From DUNY01 sp964520055 (lineage in GTDB: Bacteria; Bacillota; Thermosediminibacteria; Thermosediminibacterales; Tepidanaerobacteraceae): a stretch of DNA of 15,149 nucleotides. The position numbers were made by a program, and so were the translations under genes. Position 1 is the first letter of the stretch. Each line of letters opens with the position of its first letter. The stretch lies in assembly GCA_964520055.1 (NCBI GenBank), contig CAZFME010000049.1:1-15149 (forward strand), in the 5' to 3' direction. The notes under the pieces are model-generated. The model made no database searches. It was not told where the DNA came from and saw nothing but the letters and a program-made list of their open reading frames with translations. Positions 1-6,246 of the stretch are shown here, in pieces.

Positions 1-986
1 TTCTAGTTCCCATAAGCTTCGGCATGCTGCTTGCAAACATACCCCAGGCAAACCTAATGGCAGAAGGCAACTTCCTATACTGGATATACAGGGGAGTAAA
101 ACTAAACATATACCCACCACTTATATTCCTAGGAGTGGGAGCCATGACCGACTTCGGCCCACTCATTGCAAACCCCAGGAGCCTACTACTGGGAGCTGCA
201 GCCCAGTTTGGAATTTTCACGAGCTTCTTAGGAGCAGGCCTTTTAGGCTTTAACTTTAAGGAAGCCGCATCAATAGGCATAATAGGCGGAGCGGACGGCC
301 CTACAGCCATATTCCTAACAAGCCAACTGGCCCCACACCTATTAGGCCCCATAGCAGTAGCCGCATACTCATACATGGCCCTAGTGCCAATAATACAACC
401 ACCCATAATGCGAGCACTTACAACCAAAAAAGAACGCCAGGTAACCATGGAACAACTAAGACCCGTATCAAAAACCGAAAAAATTATATTCCCAATCATA
501 GTAACCATCCTGGCAAGCTTCCTAGTGCCCGATGCAACAGCTTTAATAGGCTGTCTAATGCTGGGCAACCTATTTAGAGAATCAGGAGTAGTCGACAGAT
601 TATCCAAAACAGTTCAAAACGAACTTATTAATATTGTTACCATACTTTTAGGTACCACAGTAGGAGCAACAGCCAGTGCAGAAAACTTCCTTAAGTGGGG
701 AACAATAAAAATACTATTATTAGGTCTTGCAGCCTTTTCAGTAGGAACAGCTTCCGGAACACTTCTTGGCAAACTCATGTATGTATTATCCAAAGGCAAA
801 GTAAACCCCCTCATCGGTTCTGCCGGTGTATCCGCAGTCCCCATGGCGGCCAGAGTATCTCAGGTGGTAGCCCAAGAAGAAAAACCCGGTAACTTCATAT
901 TAATGCATGCGATGGGTCCCAACGTAGCCGGGGTTATTGGTTCTGCCATAGTGGCAGGTATGTTGCTGTCATTATATGGGGGTTAA
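1..986 (+). CDS. oadB: Na+-translocating decarboxylase beta subunit (OadB/GcdB/MmdB family), 5' truncated
   Basis: This is the integral membrane subunit of a biotin-dependent decarboxylase sodium pump. It decarboxylates carboxybiotin and couples this to Na+ export. The frame is open from base 3 (partial codon at 1-2) and reads LVPISFG before the first ATG at 24, so that ATG is internal and the true start lies upstream. Counting from ATG24, the conserved GGADGPT motif puts Asp at residue 91, and NPLIGSAGVSAVPMAAR puts Asn, Gly, Ser and Arg at 261, 265, 270 and 277. These correspond to D203, N373, G377, S382 and R389 of Klebsiella OadB, with identical 170-residue spacing, so about 105 N-terminal residues are missing. 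Several hydrophobic segments are visible. The substrate (oxaloacetate, glutaconyl-CoA or methylmalonyl-CoA) cannot be told from this subunit. The downstream carboxyltransferase favours an oxaloacetate or transcarboxylase type. Codon use changes sharply near base 600. Confidence 0.93.
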   Translation, partial: LVPISFGMLLANIPQANLMAEGNFLYWIYRGVKLNIYPPLIFLGVGAMTDFGPLIANPRSLLLGAAAQFGIFTSFLGAGLLGFNFKEAASIGIIGGADGPTAIFLTSQLAPHLLGPIAVAAYSYMALVPIIQPPIMRALTTKKERQVTMEQLRPVSKTEKIIFPIIVTILASFLVPDATALIGCLMLGNLFRESGVVDRLSKTVQNELINIVTILLGTTVGATASAENFLKWGTIKILLLGLAAFSVGTASGTLLGKLMYVLSKGKVNPLIGSAGVSAVPMAARVSQVVAQEEKPGNFILMHAMGPNVAGVIGSAIVAGMLLSLYGG

Positions 987-1088
987 ATGTATGTATAATA
1001 TTTATTTTGATAACATGTTCACAAGATAATTAAGATTCTACTGTAAGTCAACTTTGCCTTAAAAATACCTACTCTTTTTAATTTTAAT

Positions 1089-1172
1089 ATGAACGCTACA
1101 TGGTGGCTGTGGAATTATAAGAAAAAGGCTTCTACAGTAGATTTAGTTAATATATTAAGAAAGGGGAATTGA
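1089..1172 (+). CDS. Candidate 27-codon leader ORF abutting oadA
   Basis: An ATG at 1089 opens 27 codons reading MNATWWLWNYKKKASTV followed by DLVNILRKGN. The stop TGA at 1170-1172 lies one base before the TTG start of the carboxyltransferase gene, and the oadA ribosome binding site (AAGGGGA) is inside this ORF. Such an arrangement could couple translation of the two. Against it: no clear ribosome binding site precedes the ATG, and the frame is open back to a stop at 1044-1046. I recognise no family. The Trp-rich start is notable, but no attenuator-like structure was found. Confidence 0.25.
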   Translation: MNATWWLWNYKKKASTVDLVNILRKGN

Positions 1173-1173
1173 A

Positions 1174-2568
1174 TTGCAGCAAAGAAAAGTTGGAATAACT
1201 GACACCATTTTAAGAGATGCTCATCAATCACTTATTGCTACACGGATGAAAACAGATGAAATGTTACCAATTGCTGAAAAGCTCGATCAAGTGGGTTACC
1301 ACTCCTTAGAAATGTGGGGTGGAGCTACATTTGACAGCTGCATCCGTTTTTTGAATGAGGATCCATGGGAGAGACTTCGTAAAATAAAACAAAAGGTTAT
1401 AAACACCCCTTTGCAAATGCTTTTGAGAGGACAAAACCTTTTGGGGTATCACCACTATCCTGATGATGTAGTAGAAATGTTTGTGAAGAAATCCGTAGAA
1501 AATGGTATAGATATCATACGAATATTTGATGCATTAAATGATATTAGAAATTTGAGCAAAGCTATTGAGGTAACAAAAGAAACAGGAGCCCATGCCCAAG
1601 GAACAGTAGTATATACTATAAGTCCTGTTCACAATAATGACTATTATGTTAATATAGCTAAACAGTTAGAGGAAATGGGTATTGATTCTCTTTGCATAAA
1701 AGATATGGCAGGTCTTTTAGCACCTTATGATGCTCATGAATTGATTTGTCGCTTAAAAAAAGAAATAAATGTACCTATACAGCTTCACAGTCATTATACC
1801 AGCGGTATGGCTTCAATGACCTATCTAAAAGCAGTTGAAGCCGGAGCGGATGTTATAGATACGGCTCTTTCACCATTTGCGTTGGGCACTTCCCAGCCCC
1901 CAACAGAAACATTGGTTGCTGTTTTGAAAAATACCCCATATGACACTAAGCTAAATCTAGAACTGATTTCAGATATATCTGATCACTTTAAACAAGTGAG
2001 AGGCAATTATAAAATTGATAGCATTATAACAATGGTTGATACTATGGTGCTCAACTACCAAATACCCGGTGGGATGCTATCAAACCTTACAAGCCAATTA
2101 AGACAACAAAATGCCCTTGATAAACTTCCGGAAGTTTTGAAAGAAGTGCCAAGGGTAAGAGAGGATCTTGGATATCCGCCTTTGGTTACACCTACCAGTC
2201 AAATAGTCGGTACACAAGCAGTGGTCAATGTACTTACAGGTGAAAGATATAAGATGATAATAAATGAAGTGAAAAGCTATGTCCGTGGCCTGTACGGTAA
2301 ACCTCCCGCTCCTATCAGTGATGAAATCAAACAAAAAATCATAGGGGACGAAGAGGTTATAAGCTGCCGACCGGCCGATTTATTGGAGCCGGAACTGGAG
2401 AAACATTTTAAGGAGATATCTTATTATATAGAGCAAGATGAAGATGTTTTGACATATGCGCTTTTCCCACAAATAGCCCTTAAGTTTTTCCAGGAACGCC
2501 AAGCAGAAAAATACAAAATAGACAGCAACTTAACCGCCAAAGATGAATTTGACATCTATCCAGCATGA
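1174..2568 (+). CDS. oadA: Carboxyltransferase subunit (oxaloacetate decarboxylase alpha / pyruvate carboxylase B type) without biotin carrier domain
   Basis: This cytoplasmic TIM-barrel carboxyltransferase moves a carboxyl group between a 2-oxoacid (oxaloacetate/pyruvate) and biotin. The N-terminus reads TDTILRDAHQSLIATRMKT, the family signature holding a metal-binding Asp (D15). WGGATFD and FLNEDPWERLR follow. The carboxylatable Lys is K176 in CIKDMAGL, and the metal His pair is H205/H207 in LHSHYTSGMA. The post-barrel PYC/OADA domain (GLYGKPPAPI) runs to the end. At 464 residues it stops where full-length OadA (about 590 residues) would continue into a Pro/Ala linker and the biotinyl-Lys domain, so the carrier must be separate, as in transcarboxylase 5S or PycB-type systems. 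The start is TTG, six bases after AAGGGGA, and it gives the expected N-terminus. It probably works with the beta subunit upstream, although 187 bp separate them. Confidence 0.93.
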   Translation: MQQRKVGITDTILRDAHQSLIATRMKTDEMLPIAEKLDQVGYHSLEMWGGATFDSCIRFLNEDPWERLRKIKQKVINTPLQMLLRGQNLLGYHHYPDDVVEMFVKKSVENGIDIIRIFDALNDIRNLSKAIEVTKETGAHAQGTVVYTISPVHNNDYYVNIAKQLEEMGIDSLCIKDMAGLLAPYDAHELICRLKKEINVPIQLHSHYTSGMASMTYLKAVEAGADVIDTALSPFALGTSQPPTETLVAVLKNTPYDTKLNLELISDISDHFKQVRGNYKIDSIITMVDTMVLNYQIPGGMLSNLTSQLRQQNALDKLPEVLKEVPRVREDLGYPPLVTPTSQIVGTQAVVNVLTGERYKMIINEVKSYVRGLYGKPPAPISDEIKQKIIGDEEVISCRPADLLEPELEKHFKEISYYIEQDEDVLTYALFPQIALKFFQERQAEKYKIDSNLTAKDEFDIYPA

Positions 2569-2603
2569 ACATTTAATGGATATAAATAACATGTTCGCCA
2601 TAT

Positions 2604-2629
2604 AATACCCTTGTAAGGGTATTTTTTTT
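2604..2629 (+). terminator. Intrinsic terminator after oadA
   Basis: The arms AATACCCTT and AAGGGTATT pair over a very short loop (in practice about TTGTAA with a 7-bp stem) and are followed at once by a run of eight T (2622-2629). It lies about 35 bases after the oadA stop and just ahead of the next gene, so it closes the decarboxylase unit. Confidence 0.85.
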
Positions 2630-2652
2630 ATCAATTTTAGGGGGAATGGGTA

Positions 2653-2841
2653 ATGGATGAAGATATTCAAATTCTATACTCTAAAGTACAAAAGCTTGAG
2701 AACAGAATTACTTCTCTTCGCATTGGCCGTAGGATCTTAATGGATTTATTAATAGAACAGGAGAATGTTAAAGAACAAGAAATACAGAAACTAACTCAAG
2801 AGATTAATAGGCTAAAATACAGTCTCAAATACAGCCGTTAA
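2653..2841 (+). CDS. Small coiled-coil protein of unknown function, 62 aa
   Basis: I do not recognise a family with confidence. The ATG at 2653 follows AGGGGG at 2639-2644 with good spacing. The product is short, highly charged and almost certainly one long helix. LYSKVQKLENRITSLRIG is followed by a mildly hydrophobic stretch (RRILMDLLIEQEN, about residues 26-38) and a second heptad-like stretch, EIQKLTQEINRLKYSLKY. There are no Cys or His, no membrane segment and no signal peptide. Intrinsic terminators lie on both sides, so it is probably a single-gene transcript. A dimeric or antiparallel helical-hairpin protein is a reasonable structural guess. Spo0E-like phosphatases are similar in size, but their SQELD motif is absent. 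The clean ribosome binding site and the coherent heptads support a real gene. Confidence 0.7.
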   Translation: MDEDIQILYSKVQKLENRITSLRIGRRILMDLLIEQENVKEQEIQKLTQEINRLKYSLKYSR

Positions 2842-2913
2842 TGGTTAACTTTACATAAAGGATTTTTAATTTTTTGGTTGAATAGAATTATAGTAAGTTG
2901 GTATTAAAAAATA

Positions 2914-2943
2914 GGGATAACAAGCCGGTTATCCCATTTTTTT
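2914..2943 (+). terminator. Intrinsic terminator after the coiled-coil gene
   Basis: GGGATAAC at 2914-2921 pairs with GTTATCCC at 2928-2935 across a six-base loop (AAGCCG), giving an 8-bp stem, followed by a run of seven T (2937-2943). It separates the 62-residue protein from the acetyltransferase unit downstream. Confidence 0.88.
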
Positions 2944-2959
2944 GCTAGGAAAGGAGTGG

Positions 2960-2986
2960 ATGCAACTACAGTTGTTATTTAAATAA
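2960..2986 (+). CDS. Candidate 8-codon leader ORF ahead of the acetyltransferase
   Basis: A near-perfect ribosome binding site (GGAAAGGAG, ending at 2955) sits four bases before an ATG that reads only MQLQLLFK and then TAA. The acetyltransferase start follows 28 bases later with its own site. The mini-ORF contains CAACT-AC-AGTTG, a 5-bp inverted repeat. It may be a translated leader peptide, or the preserved start of a gene that has been lost. Confidence 0.3.
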   Translation: MQLQLLFK

Positions 2987-3014
2987 ACAGTTTGAACTAT
3001 GAGGAAGTGTATTT

Positions 3015-3542
3015 ATGTTGGTCAAAGGGCAAAAAATTAATTTAAGGCGTATAAGGTCTACCGATTTTAACAAAATTATAAACTGGCAAAAAAATAAGCT
3101 TCTTACATATTATGTAGGCAATAAGCTTCCAATGTCTTTAAAAGAGTGTGAAACCAGATATTCCAAAGCTTCCAACTTATTAAATCAGATCTTTGGTATT
3201 GAAGACAAGAACGGTAAATTAATCGGTGAAATCGAAATCGATCATATTAAATGGAAGGATAAACAGGCAGAACTTTTTGTTTATATAGGCGAACAGGATT
3301 TATGGGGTAAGGGCTATGGCTTTGATGCTTTAAAAACCTTTTTAGATTATATATTTAATGTGAGAGATTTTAAGTGTATTTACCTTCGAGTGTATGAACA
3401 CAATGAAAGAGCTATTAGATGTTATGAAAAATGTGGCTTTAAAAAAAGAGGTATTTTGAAGATTAATAAAGATAAGATAAATGGTGACAATCTTATATTA
3501 ATGGATATAAAACCAAAAAATATAAAACGGATAATTTCATAA
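3015..3542 (+). CDS. GNAT family N-acetyltransferase (RimJ/RimL-like)
   Basis: This predicted cytoplasmic acetyl-CoA-dependent acetyltransferase has 175 residues, a normal length for the Acetyltransf_3 group. It starts with INLRRIRSTDFNKIINW, the usual beta1-alpha1 opening of RimJ/RimL-like enzymes. The acetyl-CoA pyrophosphate loop is WGKGYG (residues 97-102) in the context YIGEQDLWGKGYGFDALK. The closing motif VYEHNERAIRCYEKCGFKKRG is typical of GNATs acting on amino groups of proteins, antibiotics or sugars. The start ATG follows GAGGAAG. The substrate cannot be inferred. The gene stands between a terminator and the VanW-family gene 65 bp downstream, with which it may be co-transcribed. 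Confidence 0.9.
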   Translation: MLVKGQKINLRRIRSTDFNKIINWQKNKLLTYYVGNKLPMSLKECETRYSKASNLLNQIFGIEDKNGKLIGEIEIDHIKWKDKQAELFVYIGEQDLWGKGYGFDALKTFLDYIFNVRDFKCIYLRVYEHNERAIRCYEKCGFKKRGILKINKDKINGDNLILMDIKPKNIKRIIS

Positions 3543-3587
3543 GGCATTTTTTATGGTCTTGCAGCTTATACATAGGAGTAAGGGATT

Positions 3588-3611
3588 TTGAAAAACAGGT
3601 GGTTGTTATGA
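3588..3611 (+). CDS. Candidate 7-codon leader ORF overlapping the VanW gene start
   Basis: AGGAG at 3574-3578 precedes a TTG at 3588 with nine bases of spacing. The frame reads (M)KNRWLL and stops at TGA 3609-3611. That TGA overlaps the ATG at 3608 (ATGA), the classic coupled stop-start arrangement. The VanW-family gene could thus be translated by re-initiation. TTG starts with so short a product are easily produced by chance. Confidence 0.22.
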   Translation: MKNRWLL

Positions 3612-4993
3612 TAAAAAGAATTACCGTCGTTTTCATTCTTTTACTCTTATGTGGAATTGCCATAGTTTTATTAAATGACTACAATTATAATGGGTTAATT
3701 CCTACCGGCATATATATAGGGGATGTTGATGTAGGAGGCTTAACGAAGAAAGAGGCAACGGATACGTTTCAAAGCTTCATAAAAGAAAAAATAAAAAACC
3801 CCATTATTCTTACCTTTAATGACAAGCAATGGGTTTTCGCAATATCTGAACATATTGACGTTGATGTGGATAAAAGCGTAGATAATATTATTAAATATAT
3901 ACAAAGTAAAAACGTATTACAACGAATAAATTTACACCGATGCTTAAAAAAAGCCCCTTTCAGAGGGGAGCCTATTATTAAATACAAAGAGGATAACCTG
4001 CGGCAAACCTTCGCTGAACTGAATGAAGCCATAATAACTGAACCTATAGACGCTGCTTTCAAAGTAAATGATGATGATACGGTTTCCATAGTTGACGATG
4101 TCAAGGGTCAAGTTATAGACGAAGATAAACTAAAGGAGAGCATTGCCAAAGCCATATGGTCTAATAAAAGAAAATTGGAAATTCCCACTAAAGAATGGAA
4201 AGCTGGCAAGACAAAAGAAGCTTTAGTAGCAATGGGCATCAAAATAAAAGTGGCGGAGTACTCAACAAAATTTAATAAAAACTTGAAAGGAAGAACGGAA
4301 AATATTAAAATAGCCGGAAGAAAGATAAATGGTTACACACTTGCACCTGAAGATATTTTTTCTTTTAATGAAACAGTGGGTGAACGCACCCGGGATAAGG
4401 GGTATCAAGAAGCGCCAGTCTTTATTGACAATGAAACGGTTCCCGATATAGGCGGTGGTATATGTCAGGTTTCCAGCACACTGTATAACCTTGCCTTACA
4501 AACGGACCTTGAAATAATAGAAAGAATGAATCATTCATTACCGGTAAGCTATGTTCCTTTGGGCCGTGATGCCACTGTAAATTACGACACTATTGATTTG
4601 AAGTTCAGGAATAACACGGGTGGATATCTTCTGTTAATAGCCGAAGTTATAGAAGATAATCTGACGGTAAAATTCTATGGCAAAAATACAATTGATACTA
4701 CTGTAGAGTTGTTTTCTGAAACTATCAAAACTATTCCATCCCCTGTTACCATAAAAAAGGATTTTAATCTAAAAAAAGGTGAAGTTAGAATAAGAAAGGG
4801 GACTCCCGGCTATGTGGTAAATCTCTGGAAGAAATATACTAAAGGGGGAAAGATACATAATGTGCTAATATCAAGAGATACTTACAACCCAACCCCCACA
4901 CTATTGTACATGGGCGAAAAAGTTGAAGAAAATCAAAACATCGATGATACCGTCGTTAGTAATGAATTACTCACAATTGAATGTGAAGATTAA
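3608..4993 (+). CDS. Membrane-anchored VanW family protein with G5 domain
   Basis: The start is taken as ATG 3608, with AGGTGG five bases upstream. A GTG at 3599 in the same frame is the alternative, with a poorer site. Residues about 5-22 (ITVVFILLLLCGIAIVLL) form an uncleaved signal anchor, so the rest lies outside the membrane. A peptidoglycan-binding-type domain follows (about 35-170, opening with GIYIGDVDVGGLTKKEA). The VanW domain (about 205-345) has FSFNETVGERT and PDIGGGICQVSSTLYN with a conserved Cys at 286. The G5 domain (about 365-440) is VELFSETIKTIP to LKKGEVRIRKGTPGY. This architecture is common in spore-forming Firmicutes and is thought to act at the cell wall. Its exact reaction is unknown, and despite the name it is not evidence of vancomycin resistance, since no vanA/H/X genes are present. 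Confidence 0.93.
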   Translation: MIKRITVVFILLLLCGIAIVLLNDYNYNGLIPTGIYIGDVDVGGLTKKEATDTFQSFIKEKIKNPIILTFNDKQWVFAISEHIDVDVDKSVDNIIKYIQSKNVLQRINLHRCLKKAPFRGEPIIKYKEDNLRQTFAELNEAIITEPIDAAFKVNDDDTVSIVDDVKGQVIDEDKLKESIAKAIWSNKRKLEIPTKEWKAGKTKEALVAMGIKIKVAEYSTKFNKNLKGRTENIKIAGRKINGYTLAPEDIFSFNETVGERTRDKGYQEAPVFIDNETVPDIGGGICQVSSTLYNLALQTDLEIIERMNHSLPVSYVPLGRDATVNYDTIDLKFRNNTGGYLLLIAEVIEDNLTVKFYGKNTIDTTVELFSETIKTIPSPVTIKKDFNLKKGEVRIRKGTPGYVVNLWKKYTKGGKIHNVLISRDTYNPTPTLLYMGEKVEENQNIDDTVVSNELLTIECED

Positions 4994-5020
4994 GAGGTTG
5001 TTACACGCTAACTAATAATT

Positions 5021-5043
5021 GGCTGTTGTAGCAGCCTCTTTAT
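5021..5043 (+). terminator. Weak possible terminator after the VanW gene
   Basis: GGCTG at 5021-5025 pairs with CAGCC at 5032-5036, followed by TCTTTAT. The T tract is poor. An alternative longer-range pairing of AAGAGG (4992-4997) with CCTCTT (5035-5040) overlaps the same bases. It is in the right place, but the signal is weak. Confidence 0.35.
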
Positions 5044-5136
5044 ATGTTGGGAAAGACAATTATGATTCCACACCTCAGAAGAGTTTCTACACAAAAACCA
5101 ATTGTATATTTTTGGGTTATTTAATTAATGACTTTA

Positions 5137-5145
5137 TGCTATAAT
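5137..5145 (+). promoter_or_regulatory. Extended -10 promoter for the uracil-DNA glycosylase unit
   Basis: TGCTATAAT is a perfect extended -10 (TGn plus TATAAT at 5140-5145). It lies 28 bases before the start codon and just before the ribosome binding site AAGGGGG (5158-5164). No good -35 is visible at 17 bp (TTATTT at best), as is common for extended -10 promoters. It would drive the glycosylase and perhaps the genes after it. Confidence 0.65.
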
Positions 5146-5173
5146 ATAACATAGGATAAGGGGGTTAATTTGG

Positions 5174-5935
5174 ATGGCCATTGAAGATGAAATTGAGAAA
5201 TCTTTTACGGCAATGCAAATCAATTTACCGGCCAGCATGAAATTGATGCTGGATTTAAAAGATAAATTCAATATACCGGATTCAAATGCTGCTGATATAC
5301 TTGCATCACTAAAAATTAATGATGTAAAATCGCAAGAAAAGAGGGATTACTTATACGGCAAAATAAAAGAGCATTTAAACTTATGTCAAGACTGCCCTCT
5401 TTATTCGGCCGAAAGCAGTACTCAAAAGGTAGCAGGTGAAGGTGCTTTAAATTCCCCGTTGGTTTTAATTGGTGAAGGGCCGGGTTTTGAAGAAGACAAA
5501 ATAGGCCGACCCTTTGTGGGACGCGCGGGGCAGTTGCTCACAACCATTTTATATAAAATGGGGATCCGACGCGAAAAGATTTATATAACCAATGTGATAA
5601 AATGCCGACCACCACAAAATAGGACGCCGATACAAAAAGAAATTAAAGCCTGCTCTTATAATCTTGAGCTTGAGTTATGTTTTATTGAACCAAAAGTTAT
5701 CATAGCATTAGGTGCAATTCCTTTAAATTACTTTAAATCCGGCAGCAGTATTATGAGAGAACGAGGGCGATGGATAAATTCAGGAGGATATTGGATTATG
5801 CCCACATTTCACCCGGCGTATATTCTCCGTCAGCAAGGAAAAACTTTAAACAAAGTTAAATGGGATGTATGGCATGATTTTAATAACGCACTGGCAAAGG
5901 CAAAAGAATTATGTCCGAAATATAAATATAGTTAA
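5174..5935 (+). CDS. Family 4 uracil-DNA glycosylase with [4Fe-4S] cluster
   Basis: This base-excision repair enzyme removes uracil (from cytosine deamination or dUTP incorporation) from DNA. The active-site block GEGPGFEEDKIGRPFVGRAG followed by QLL is the family 4 signature. The DNA-binding HPAYILRQQGK segment lies near the C-terminus. Four Cys fit the cluster ligands: C71 and C74 (LCQDCPLY), C144 (VIKCRPPQNRTP) and C160 (KACSYN). An N-terminal extension of about 65 residues precedes the first Cys pair and looks like a small helical region (PASMKLMLDLKDKFNIPD). This makes the protein, at 253 residues, longer than the roughly 200-residue minimal enzyme. The ATG at 5174 has AAGGGGG nine bases upstream and an extended -10 promoter. 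It stands ahead of the mismatch repair genes, with one small ORF between. Confidence 0.95.
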   Translation: MAIEDEIEKSFTAMQINLPASMKLMLDLKDKFNIPDSNAADILASLKINDVKSQEKRDYLYGKIKEHLNLCQDCPLYSAESSTQKVAGEGALNSPLVLIGEGPGFEEDKIGRPFVGRAGQLLTTILYKMGIRREKIYITNVIKCRPPQNRTPIQKEIKACSYNLELELCFIEPKVIIALGAIPLNYFKSGSSIMRERGRWINSGGYWIMPTFHPAYILRQQGKTLNKVKWDVWHDFNNALAKAKELCPKYKYS

Positions 5936-6037
5936 AGTAAGCTATATCAAAGCCGGCATAATTGCATTCATGGTCCACTATAGAAACCCCGGTGGCTATA
6001 GGGCCATTTTACGTTATTTAGGGCTCATGTTCGGCTT

Positions 6038-6211
6038 ATGTTTACCGTGTATACAATTCTCACCACCGTCGTCTTATCTTTGGCATTACTGTCTTTTTTT
6101 CGTGTGCGCAATTCTTATCACATCGGAGAATTCTATAAACACCCTGACGGTTATAAATATAGCGCCAACCAGGGATTTTGGCATATTCGTTCGGTGGTCG
6201 ATACCAATTAA
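6038..6211 (+). CDS. Candidate 57-aa single-pass membrane microprotein, unknown
   Basis: Between the glycosylase stop and the miaB start the sequence holds a 57-codon frame starting MFTVYTILTTVVLSLALLSF. Residues about 3-20 form one clear transmembrane helix. It is followed by basic residues (FRVRNS) and a short polar, aromatic-rich tail containing YHIGEFYKHPDGYKY and GFWHIRSVVDTN, which would sit in the cytoplasm by the positive-inside rule. The composition looks like a protein rather than chance frame reading. No good ribosome binding site precedes ATG 6038 (only AGGG at 6020-6023), and GTG 6047 is another possible start. Overlapping frames on the same strand give less plausible proteins. 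I recognise no family. The miaB ribosome binding site follows 22 bases after its stop, so co-transcription is likely. Confidence 0.5.
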   Translation: MFTVYTILTTVVLSLALLSFFRVRNSYHIGEFYKHPDGYKYSANQGFWHIRSVVDTN

Positions 6212-6246
6212 AAAACAGTAACATTCTGGGACAAGGAGTGGCTATT

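Noticed and set aside
1010..1020. AACATGTT as an SOS (LexA) box
   Set aside because: The Gram-positive LexA site needs GAAC and GTTC four bases apart; here one half reads TATC.
3769..4104. 111-codon minus-strand frame inside the VanW gene
   Set aside because: It lies antisense to a conserved domain without a ribosome binding site, and the terminator-like hairpin at 3946-3970 falls inside it.
3608..4993. Vancomycin resistance determinant
   Set aside because: The VanW domain is widespread in Firmicutes outside van clusters, and no vanH/A/X or vanR/S genes are present.
5046..5126. 26-codon frame before the glycosylase promoter (MLGKTIMIPHLRRV...)
   Set aside because: It has no ribosome binding site, no recognisable features, and lies directly upstream of an independent promoter.
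5865..6221. 118-codon plus-strand frame overlapping the glycosylase end
   Set aside because: It starts inside the glycosylase gene in another frame, and its product has no coherent structure. The alternative frame at 6038-6211 gives a far more protein-like product.
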